NCBI GenBank assembly: GCA_027704905.1
Contig: JANIIK010000733.1
Location: 62,001-126,000, forward strand
Origin: Muraenolepis orangiensis
Lineage: Eukaryota; Chordata; Actinopteri; Gadiformes; Muraenolepididae
DNA length: 64,000 nucleotides
Direction: 5' to 3'
Program-made: the position numbers and the translations under genes
The notes under the pieces: model-generated
What the model was told of the DNA's origin: nothing
Database searches by the model: none
The model's input: only the letters and a program-made list of their open reading frames with translations
In this document: positions 54,805 to 64,000 of the stretch, in pieces
Layout of the letters: the number at the start of each line of letters is the position of its first letter
Position numbering within the stretch: position 1 is the first letter of the stretch

Positions 54805-55756
54805 TAACCCCGTCTCTGTGGTGAGCGGTGGCTGTCCTCTGTGCTACATCTCTCCCAGCCCATGTGGAGGGCCTTGTCAGCCTGGTCACTCCACAATACA
54901 CTTTGCTCTGTTTACCCCCTTCAAGAAAGTTCAACACAACAACACCACTTTGCTCTTCATAATCACAAAGCTTCTATCTTGGACTCTATCTTGGAATCCG
55001 AGCCGAGCCTCGGTCCACCCTCACAGCCCTCATCCTGGCAGCTAAGCATGCCAAGAGGAACAACACTAAACACTAGCCTCTGTCTGCTACCAGGCTGACC
55101 CAATGACAAGCAGACTAGTCCTGAAGCTGTAAGCTATTATTAAAGATGGACCTGAGCAGAGTTTAGTTCATGGAATCACTCGTTATGGTAATGACTCTGG
55201 TTTGACACAAGAGGTAAGCGCTGACTTGGCTTGTGGACATGCACACATACTGCTATGACTGGAATCTCCAGAGACTCTTATGAGAACATCAGCCCTATAT
55301 TTCCACTAGCATTTAGTCCCTCAAGAGACACAGCTGCACATCTGCTGAAAGAGGACATCATTTGAATCACTACAGTTCACTGATAACAGAATATGTTTAA
55401 TGTACCACATCTTTTAGTGATGAGGGTTTGGTCTCATAGACAACCATGATAAATGTGTTCCCACCACCAGCCTGCTAGAGTTCCTACATCTCCCTGAGAG
55501 ATACTGAATGTCTTTTGAGACTATTTGATTCTATTTGATACTTTTAGATGTTTCTAAGAGCAGAAACCTGGACATCCCCTGAAGTAGTATTTTATGAAGT
55601 GACATGAAGTCAGTCTGACACACATGGGTCATGTGGTCATCAGAGATACACACCATAGCTTTAATTCAACAGAGGTTTTAAGTAGTTTCCCCATTCTGAA
55701 TAAAGGATTGTTTTTAATATGTATGTATGTATGTATAATATGTATGTATGCATGTT
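54805..55756 (+). other. Decayed IgL unit 4 (conserved block and diverged cluster 3' flank)
   Basis: Nearly identical to units 1 and 2. It ends in short TATG repeats before the LTR-like element. Confidence 0.6.
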
Positions 55757-56337
55757 TGTCACAGATTGAGTTTGGACACAAATGCAGCACACGGGACACC
55801 AAGGACAGTTTGTAATATTTAATGTCAATGATCACACAGTCGAACCAGACGGGGACAGACAGAGAGGTAGTCGGGGACAGGCAGACGATCAGGAGCCGGG
55901 TAGGGCAGACGAACCAGACAGGGACAGACAGAGAGGTAGTCGGGGACAGGCAGCAGATCAGGAGCCGGGTAGGGCAGACGAACCAGACAGGGACAGACAG
56001 AGAGGTAGTCGGGGACAGGCAGCAGATCAGGAGCCGGGTAGGGCAGACGAACCAGACAGGGACAGACAGAGAGGTAGTCGGGGACAGGCAGAAGATCGGG
56101 GAACAGTCGAGGCAGGCAGGTCCGGGGCAGGCAGGGTCGGTAACAGGAATCGGTCTGGGAAGTAAACGCTGGAGTGTCTGCATAATCAGGAACAATCTGG
56201 TGAAGAGTGAGTGTGCGGAGGTGGGCTTGAATAGAATTATTAAATAGGTTGATTGAGATGCACTGCAGGTGCGGGTGAGAATTACCACGGGTTGATGCTG
56301 CCCTCTGGTGGAGGCAGGGTGAATAGCGATTGTGACA
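55757..56337 (-). mobile_element. Solo-LTR-like element with 69-bp repeats (copy 4)
   Basis: TGTCACAGATTG start and TTGTGACA end; one 69-bp unit fewer than 1101-1751. CTCF-like motif at 56297-56311. Confidence 0.6.
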
Positions 56338-57018
56338 ATGTATGTACAATGTATATATAATAGGTATGTATGCATGTATGTATGTATGTGTGTATCATTT
56401 GTATGTGCATACAGTATGTATAATATGCATGAATGTATAATGTGTGTATAATATGTATGTATGTATGTATAATATGTAGGTATGTATGTATGTATACTAT
56501 GTATGTATAATATGTATGTATGTGTAATACGTATGCATGTATGTATAATATGTATGTGTAATACGTATGCATGTATGTATATTATGTATGTATAATATGT
56601 ATGTATGTGTAATATGTATGCATGTATGTATAATATGTATGTGTAATACGTATGCATGTATGTATATTATGTATGTATAATATGTATGTATGTGTAATAT
56701 GTATGCATGTATGTATAATATGTATGTGTAATACGTATGCATGTATGTATATTATGTACGTATAATATGTATGTATGTGTAATATGTATGCATGTATGTA
56801 TAGTATGTATATCTAATATGTATTTATGTATAATATGTATGCATGTATGTATAATATGTATGTATAATATGTATGTATAATATGTATGTATAATATGTAT
56901 GCATGTATGTATAATATGGATGTATATCATGGATGTATATTATGTATATCTAATATGTATGTATGTATAATATGTATGCATGTATGTATAATATGTATGT
57001 ATTTTATGTATGTATGTA
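56338..57018. repeat. (TATG)n-rich microsatellite with a higher-order repeat
   Basis: A block of about 120 bp (tgtgtaatacgtatgcatgt, then atattatgtatgtataatat) repeats three times at 56520-56790. Confidence 0.9.
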
Positions 57019-57700
57019 GCATGCGTGTTAAGGCCGTGAGTTTGATCCTCTGCCCGTTAGATTAGTCAGGTCCCAGGACTGTTATCAACCGGCCTGTTGA
57101 AGGCTCTCTCTAAACTGTTTTAATGTGTCACTTCCTTCCTTTCTAACTTGGTATATGGATCTATTCTGATGTGTAGGGCTGAGGGTTTCATTTGAATGGT
57201 CCTGTATAGCATGTTGAGACTGTTAATGTCATAAAGGTTAGTATTTATGTATGTATTACTATGTGTTATTTAGTCACTAACCACTCAAAGTGAATTCACA
57301 TACATGTCCTGCATGAATGCACTATTGTAAGTCACTTTGGACAAAGTGTCTGCTATATGCCTGTAATGTAATGTAATGTAATGTAATGAAATGTTATGAA
57401 ATGTAATGTAATGTAATGTAATGAGCAGGTAGGGTTTCCACATTTGACCTACAGTATACATTGGGATTCAAACACAGAACCTTTTGTCTAGGGATGGGCT
57501 GTTATTGTTTATATAATCACATATGATGACATTTGTCCTCTAATATAATGAAATAAAAAATGTCTTATTCAAGAATGTGTAGTTCTAAACTGTTTAAAAC
57601 TACAGCAAACTAAATACAGTAATTTGTGGTTTAAAACTACAAATTCCAGACATTCTAAAGTTCTCCAATGTTTGGATCAGCTGCTTCAGAATTTTCAGCC
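57019..57700 (+). other. Decayed unit 4 spacer with L2-type tail
   Basis: Matches 2013-2560. (TGTAATG)n tail at 57361-57424. Similarity to the other units ends near 57560, which marks the right edge of the duplicated Ig-derived units in this window. Confidence 0.55.
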
Positions 57701-57782
57701 CAGGCTGTCATGACGACGGAAGCGCTTTGGAAGTTCCCCATTGGCTCAGCCCTGCCTTGTTCCGTCGTGATGTCACCAGATA

Positions 57783-57965
57783 TCAACAGATAGAAAAGCC
57801 CTCAGCCGGCAGAGAGGCTTGAGAGACTCCTGGAGACCAGAGGGAGGCTTGGTAGTGGTGGAGCTGGAGCCTCTCCTGCATGGCAGACAGCCACGTCTGG
57901 CTCTCCTGGAGGGTGACCCGGTGGCTGATGTGCTTGTGGAGCTCCCGGTCCAGGCTCTGGTACAC
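57783..57965 (-). pseudogene. Exon-like fragment of a spectrin-repeat protein (nesprin-like?)
   Basis: After an acceptor-like tgacccgcag the minus strand reads VYQSLDRELHKHISHRVTLQ then ESQTWLSAMQERLQ, which has the helix pattern and conserved Trp of a spectrin repeat. The frame then loses similarity and ends at a TGA (57783). No clear donor is seen. It is in phase 0 with the exon-like piece at 58575-58727. I infer a nesprin or related rod-domain protein, but I cannot name the gene. Confidence 0.4.
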
Positions 57966-58574
57966 CTGCGGGTCAACAGCATACCGCAGCCAGGTGGGAG
58001 AGAGAGGTGGGAGAACTCACCACAGGAGGCTGTGTGAAAGGGGAGCCTTAAACCTTCTTGGGTGTTCTGTGTCCCTTCCTCTTGTGTTGGCCGCCTCTAT
58101 AGGCATTATAGCAGATTCACAATGTTATCCTCTGGTCCTCAAGCCAGCTGTCTCCATGCTGCTCACTGTTGAAGGACCCACCGGTGCGCAGCCTCACCCG
58201 GCCCCAGACTCTAATCAGTCTGACCAGGGCCAGGTGAGGCTGAGTCAACTGGCCACACACACTCCACACTCCGCTCAAGCTAGGGAGGAGGCTCCAGCAC
58301 ATGCATCACACAGGGGACTCAACGGGAACCAGAGGGTCAGTGACCACACGGGGTCCAGGAGGAAAGGGGAGTTTTATTAACTTTTATAAATGGAATTTGT
58401 AACACAACCATCCTACGTTTTGGTAAGGATGGTTGGGACTGAACCAGCGTTCGCCACTTAGTTATCAACGGACATAGACTTGATTTACTAATCAAACATT
58501 AGACATTAGAAGCATTATTACTACAATAGAAACCCCTGAAAGAACCGTGGCTCGTTCCAGGGTTCACGTCTTAC
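57966..58574. other. Intron-like sequence between spectrin-like exons
   Basis: 58185-58260 (gcagcctcacccggcccc and ccaggtgaggctgagtcaac) is an inverted relative of 63735-63815, so a repeat lies here. No exon is recognised. Confidence 0.4.
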
Positions 58575-58727
58575 CTTTGGTGCTGAGCAGAGGTCCCGGT
58601 AGTCTGCTTATAGTCTCTCCATGTTGTCCGGGACGGTAGGGTCTGGGACGGAGTAGAGCAGGGCCTGTCCCTTCTCCACAACCGATATCACAGCTGACTC
58701 ATAAGACTGGACTGTCTGTTGGACGGT
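58575..58727 (-). pseudogene. Exon-like fragment of a spectrin-repeat protein with an in-frame stop
   Basis: A 153-bp, phase 0-0 exon with acceptor gttgtttcacag and donor gtaaga (from 58574 downwards). It reads TVQQTVQSYESAVISVVEKG and QALLYSVPDPTVPDNMERL, then TAA, then ADYRDLCSAPK in the same frame. The pattern fits the end of one spectrin repeat (EKGQALL...LQADYRDLC). The TAA (58608-58610) stands where Gln would be expected, one C-to-T change away. Either the gene is a pseudogene or this is an allele or sequencing error. Confidence 0.5.
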
Positions 58728-58759
58728 CTGTGAAACAACATGCTGAGTCTGTTTGATAT

Positions 58760-61700
58760 CAACGCTGAGACACATGCTGTTTGTATCTCTACTAGTTTCT
58801 ACTACATTCTGACTGAATGACACATGCTGTTTGTATCTCTACTAGTTTCTACTACATTCTGACTGAAGGCCAGATGCAGTTTGTATTTCTACTAGTTTCC
58901 ACTACATTCTGACTGAATGACAGATGCTGTTTGTATTTCTACTAGTTTCTACTACATTCTGACTGAAGGCCAGATGCAGTTTGTATTTCTACTAGTTTTA
59001 CTTCCTTCTGACTGAATGCCAGATGCTGTTTGTATTTCTACTAGTTTCTACTTCATTCTGACTGAATGCCAGATGCTGTTTGTATTTCTACTAGTTTCTA
59101 CTTCATTCTGACTGAATGACAGATGCTGTTTGTATTTCTACTAGTTTCTACTACATTCTGACTGAAGGCCAGATGCAGTTTGTATTTCTACTAGTTTCTA
59201 CTTCATTCTGACTGAATGCCAGATGCTGTTTGTATTTCTACTAGTTTCTACTTCATTCTGACTGAATGCCAGATGCTGTTTGTATCTCTACTAGTTTCTA
59301 CTACATTCTGACTGAATGCCAGATGCTGTTTGTATTTCTACTAGTTTCTACTTCATTCTGACTGAATGCCAGATGCTGTTTGTATTTCTACTAGTTTCTA
59401 CTTCATTCTGACTGAATGCCAGATGCTGTTTGTATTTCTACTAGTTTCTACTTCATTCTGACTGAATGCCAGATGCTGTTTGTATCTCTACTAGTTTCTA
59501 CTACATTCTGACTGAATGCCAGATGCTGTTTGTATCTCTACTAGTTTCTACTACATTCTGACTGAATGCCAGATGCTGTTTGTATTTCTACTAGTTTCTA
59601 CTTCATTCTGACTGAATGCCAGATGCTGTTTGTATCTCTACTAGTTTCTACTACATTCTGACTGAATGCCAGATGCTGTTTGTATCTCTACTAGTTTCTA
59701 CTACATTCTGACTGAATGCCAGATGCTGTTTGTATTTCTACTAGTTTCTACTTCATTCTGACTGAATGCCAGATGCTGTTTGTATCTCTACTAGTTTCTA
59801 CTACATTCTGACTGAATGCCAGATGCTGTTTGTATTTCTACTAGTTTCTACTACATTCTGACTGAAGGCCAGATGCAGTTTGTATTTCTACTAGTTTTTA
59901 CTTCCTTCTGACTGAATGCCAGATGCTGTTTGTATCTCTACTAGTTTCTACTTCATTCTGACTGAATGCCAGATGCTGTTTGTATCTCTACTAGTTTCTA
60001 CTACATTCTGACTGAATGCCAGATGCTGTTTGTATTTCTACTAGTTTCTACTACATTCTGACTGAAGGCCAGATGCAGTTTGTATTTCTACTAGTTTTTA
60101 CTTCCTTCTGACTGAATGCCAGATGCTGTTTGTATCTCTACTAGTTTCTACTTCATTCTGACTGAATGCCAGATGCTGTTTGTATTTCTACTAGTTTCTA
60201 CTTCATTCTGACTGAATGCCAGATGCTGTTTGTATTTCTACTAGTTTCTACTTCATTCTGACTGAATGCCAGATGCTGTTTGTATCTCTACTAGTTTCTA
60301 CTTCATTCTGACTGAATGCCAGATGCTGTTTGTATCTCTACTAGTTTCTACTTCATTCTGACTGAATGCCAGATGCTGTTTGTATCTCTACTAGTTTCTA
60401 CTACATTCTGACTGAATGACACATGCTGTTTGTATCTCTACTAGTTTCTACTACATTCTGACTGAAGGCCAGATGCAGTTTGTATTTCTACTAGTTTCCA
60501 CTACATTCTGACTGAATGACAGATGCTGTTTGTATTTCTACTAGTTTCTACTACATTCTGACTGAAGGCCAGATGCAGTTTGTATTTCTACTAGTTTTTA
60601 CTTCCTTCTGACTGAATGCCAGATGCTGTTTGTATTTCTACTAGTTTCTACTTCATTCTGACTGAATGCCAGATGCTGTTTGTATTTCTACTAGTTTCTA
60701 CTTCATTCTGACTGAATGACAGATGCTGTTTGTATTTCTACTAGTTTCTACTACATTCTGACTGAAGGCCAGATGCAGTTTGTATTTCTACTAGTTTTTA
60801 CTTCCTTCTGACTGAATGCCAGATGCTGTTTGTATTTCTACTAGTTTCTACTACATTCTGACTGAATGCCAGATGCTGTTTGTATTTCTACTAGTTTCTA
60901 CTTCATTCTGACTGAATGCCAGATGCTGTTTGTATTTCTACTAGTTTCTACTTCATTCTGACTGAATGCCAGATGCTGTTTGTATTTCTACTAGTTTCTA
61001 CTTCATTCTGACTGAATGCCAGATGCTGTTTGTATCTCTACTAGTTTCTACTACATTCTGACTGAATGCCAGATGCTGTTTGTATCTCTACTAGTTTCTA
61101 CTACATTCTGACTGAATGCCAGATGCTGTTTGTATTTCTACTAGTTTCTACTTCATTCTGACTGAATGCCAGATGCTGTTTGTATCTCTACTAGTTTCTA
61201 CTACATTCTGACTGAATGCCAGATGCTGTTTGTATCTCTACTAGTTTCTACTACATTCTGACTGAATGCCAGATGCTGTTTGTATTTCTACTAGTTTCTA
61301 CTTCATTCTGACTGAATGCCAGATGCTGTTTGTATCTCTACTAGTTTCTACTACATTCTGACTGAATGCCAGATGCTGTTTGTATTTCTACTAGTTTCTA
61401 CTACATTCTGACTGAAGGCCAGAAGCAGTTTGTATTTCTACTAGTTTTTACTTCCTTCTGACTGAATGCCAGATGCTGTTTGTATCTCTACTAGTTTCTA
61501 CTTCATTCTGACTGAATGCCAGATGCTGTTTGTATCTCTACTAGTTTCTACTACATTCTGACTGAATGCCAGATGCTGTTTGTATTTCTACTAGTTTCTA
61601 CTACATTCTGACTGAAGGCCAGATGCAGTTTGTATTTCTACTAGTTTTTACTTCCTTCTGACTGAATGCCAGATGCTGTTTGTATCTCTACTAGTTTCTA

Positions 61701-62228
61701 CTTCATTCTGACTGAATGCCAGATGCTGTTTGTATTTCTACTAGTTTCTACTTCATTCTGACTGAATGCCAGATGCTGTTTGTATTTCTACTAGTTTCTA
61801 CTTCATTCTGACTGAGTGCCAGAGGCTGTTTGTATCTCTACTAGTTTCTACTTCATTCTGACTGAATGCCAGATGCTGTTTGTATTTCTACTAGTTTCTA
61901 CTTCATTCTGACTGAATGCCAGATGCTGTTTGTATCTCTACTAGTTTCTACTTCATTCTGACTGAATGCCAGATGCTGTTTGTATCTCTACTAGTTTCTA
62001 CTTCATTCTGACTGAATGCCAGATGCTGTTTGTATCTCTACTAGTTTCTACTTCATTCTGACTGAATGCCAGATGCTGTTTGTATCTCTACTAGTTTCTA
62101 CTTCATTCTGACTGAATGCCAGATGCTGTTTGTATTTCTACTAGTTTCTACTTCATTCTGACTGAGTGCCAGAGGCTGTTTGTATTTCTACTAGTTTCTA
62201 CTTCATTCTGACTGAGTGCCAGAGGCGG
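58760..62228. repeat. 50-bp minisatellite array, about 69 units, with 31-unit higher-order repeat
   Basis: Unit tctactagtttctacttcat then tctgactgaatgccagatgctgtttgtatt. Marker units with aaggccagatgcagtt and tttttacttcc recur with the same internal spacing 1550 bp apart (for example 59861 and 61411, 60061 and 61611). A third partial block at 58862 matches 60461 at about 1600 bp. No frame or gene is seen within. Confidence 0.95.
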
Positions 62229-62690
62229 TGCTTCCCACTTGATTGATCCAGGACCTGCCTGATTAATACAGATAGCAAACACTGGGAGGTGGAGGTGAGC
62301 ACTCCTGCTCCACTATTCCACTATAATCACACAGCCACAGATGGCCATGATCAATGTCCACAGTGTTTGGGTGTGGAGCACTTGAGGTTCGGTTTGACAG
62401 ACAGGGGCTTTATGAACCTCGTGGTGTTTCAGACAATCCATCAGGTTTTCACTGACAGGTCTCAGGGGCTCCATCTAGGATGGAGGCCAGGAAGATCTCT
62501 CTCTCTCTCTGACAGTGATGGGCAGGTTTTCACTGACAAATGCCTCAGAGCTCCACCTAGCTAAGGTAGAAACCTTATTTTCGACTACTCCCTGATTTTG
62601 ACAACAGTATGATTTTGACTATTGCATGATTTAGACTTCTAAATGATTAAGACTACGGCCTGATTTTGACTTCTGCATCATTTTGATATG
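62229..62690. other. No gene recognised
   Basis: A 91-codon frame at 62289-62564 has no family resemblance. ggttttcactgaca occurs twice (62443, 62525), each followed by a gctccacctag-like string. Confidence 0.4.
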
Positions 62691-63012
62691 GCAGCATTCG
62701 AATAATGGCATAATTTAGAATTCGGCCTGATTTAGACTACAGTCTAATTTCGCCTACGGCCTGATTTAGACTACAGCATCACTTAGACTACGGCCTGATT
62801 TAGACTACAGCATCACTTAGACTACGGCCTGATTTAGACTACAGCATCATTTGACTACGGCCTGATTTAGACTACAGCATCACTTAGACTACGGCCTGAT
62901 TTAGACTACAGCATCACTTAGACTACGGCCTGATTTAGACTACAGCATCACTTAGACTACGGCCTGATTTAGACTACAGCATCATTTTGACAACGGCCTG
63001 ATTTCGACCATT
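62691..63012. repeat. 34-bp minisatellite, about 8 units
   Basis: Unit gactacagcatcacttaga then ctacggcctgattta, most regular at 62760-62990 and decaying outward from 62580. Confidence 0.9.
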
Positions 63013-63024
63013 GCAGCATTTCGA

Positions 63025-63200
63025 CGTCAAGTGTCAAGGTGTCCCTTAGCAAGACACCCAAGCCTCACTGCTCCTGATGAGCTGGCAGTCTCCTTGCATG
63101 GCTGACACCACCGTCGGTGTATGAATGGCTGAATGTAAAGCAAAACTTGTAAAGCAGTTTGGTTAAAAGCGCGATATAAATGTAGTCCATTTACAATTGT
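63025..63200 (+). mobile_element. Short interspersed element remnant
   Basis: Contains gtgtcccttagcaagacacc, cggtgtatgaatggctgaatgtaaag and gcgcgatataaatgtagtcc, strings common to abundant fish non-autonomous repeats. The family is not resolved. Confidence 0.5.
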
Positions 63201-63375
63201 TTTTGTGTGAATTAATATGTATGTAACTTATGGCACCCATTTAGCTCCTAACCATCCCTGGAAGGAGGGATCCCCCACTGCGTTCCTTCTCAAGATTTCT
63301 TCCTTCATCATGAATGGAGTTTTTTCTTGCCCTTTGGGGGGCTAGGGTTTGGGGGGGGGGGTCATCAATATGTGG

Positions 63376-63545
63376 CCTGTAGCGGCAGTAGCTCAGGAGG
63401 TTGAGAGAAAAGTTTTCTGTTTCGATCCTCTTGTTCCTTCTAGCCAAGTATGGAGGTGTCTCTGAGCAAGATAACTAACCCAAACTTCTCCTGACAAGCT
63501 GGAAGTCTCCTTGCATGGTTAGACGCTGTCGTCTTGCCAAAGGAC
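63376..63545 (+). mobile_element. tRNA-derived SINE, degenerate
   Basis: agcggcagtagctcaggagg resembles a Pol III A-box (TAGCTCAGG) and ttcgatcc a B-box; the body ggtgtctctgagcaagataa, then ctccttgcatggtta resembles the repeat at 63025. Confidence 0.5.
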
Positions 63546-64000
63546 TCGCAAATCACAAAGCTTGTGCTGAGAGACATCCACAAGTTTACAGCCCACGCCT
63601 CTTCCAGCCCAGCCTACTTTCACCACTTCTGAGAGTACCGGCGCTGTTGTTTCATGACACGTAAACATGGTCTGAGTGTTATTTATTATGTATACAGTAC
63701 AGTGAAAATAAATGTAAGTCATTGGGGAGTGTGTGTGTGGTTGGTGGCTGCTTTAAGCAGCCTCACCTGGCCGGAGTCGGACTGATTGGCTGGTGAGGCT
63801 GCACACCTGTGGGTCATTGTTAATCAAGGCTCACAGGTTAAAACTGCCTCCACCACACACACTACTAACTATTCAAACTCTTGCAATAAACCAGATTCCT
63901 CATCAACCAAGCCATGTTAATGGCTGGTGACAGCGTGGTCTGATCCAGTCATATACTGTATATCAATGATTGCTTGTTGCTTGATTCGTGAAAGCATTCA
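63546..64000. other. No gene recognised at the right edge
   Basis: 63735-63815 (gctttaagcagcctcacctg then ggtgaggctgcacacctg) is an inverted relative of 58185-58260. caataaaccagattcc at 63884 looks like a polyadenylation signal region of a retroelement. Nothing else is identified. Confidence 0.4.

Overview
This window comes from a teleost fish genome, most likely a percomorph. The evidence is (i) three copies of a fish-type immunoglobulin light-chain (IgL) cluster with V in opposite orientation to J and C, (ii) fish-type retroelements (L2/CR1-like and Rex3-like LINEs, a Ty3/Gypsy element, a chromovirus end, a ZMYM/hAT-type transposon, tRNA-derived SINEs) and (iii) very heavy mini- and microsatellite content. 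No bacterial or viral genome is present. Most long open frames in the window are repeat artefacts and are not genes.

The genes that matter are three near-identical kappa-like IgL clusters. Each reads, left to right: (CA)n, a conserved 3' flank with a CTCF-like motif, a C exon (minus), a J-C intron holding a SINE and an octamer-like palindrome, one J (minus) with a 23-bp-spacer RSS, a 39-bp tandem repeat with an E-box in most units, an octamer/TATA-like promoter, then a leader plus V exon (plus) ending in a 12-bp-spacer RSS. Cluster 1 spans about 15.93-19.93 kb, cluster 2 about 26.2-31.93 kb (with a 1.4-kb DNA transposon in its 3' flank), and cluster 3 about 44.5-48.56 kb. J and V converge on the 12/23 rule in an arrangement that joins by inversion of about 1.4-1.7 kb, which would place the leader, V, J and C in one leftward transcription unit. 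The three V segments are nearly identical in framework and differ mainly in CDR1, CDR2 and CDR3.

Between the functional clusters lie decayed IgL units (about 0-3.5, 34.0-40.4, 41.7-43.1 and 53.4-57.7 kb). They keep a diverged copy of the cluster 3' flank, and two keep a truncated V pseudogene (34.07-34.43 and 54.24-54.59 kb). They have collected solo LTRs, LINEs, an hAT element and (TATG)n arrays. A 32-bp minisatellite begins about 150 bp beyond every functional V RSS and fills much of the spacer DNA (9.0-10.1, 11.8-12.2, 19.9-20.5, 25.8-26.2, 31.9-34.0, 40.4-41.3, 48.6-50.1 kb). Other repeats are two very G-rich arrays (10.4-11.5, 50.96-51.6 kb), which look like LINE 3'UTR repeats, a 33-bp array (41.3-41.7, 52.6-53.4 kb), a 50-bp array of about 69 units (58.76-62.23 kb) and a 34-bp array (62.7-63.0 kb).

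The right edge leaves the Ig locus. Two minus-strand exon-like pieces near 57.8-58.7 kb resemble a spectrin-repeat (nesprin-like) protein; one carries an in-frame stop. The stretch 6.5-9.05 kb looks like an indel-ridden version of sequences found cleanly elsewhere in the window and may be unpolished assembly.
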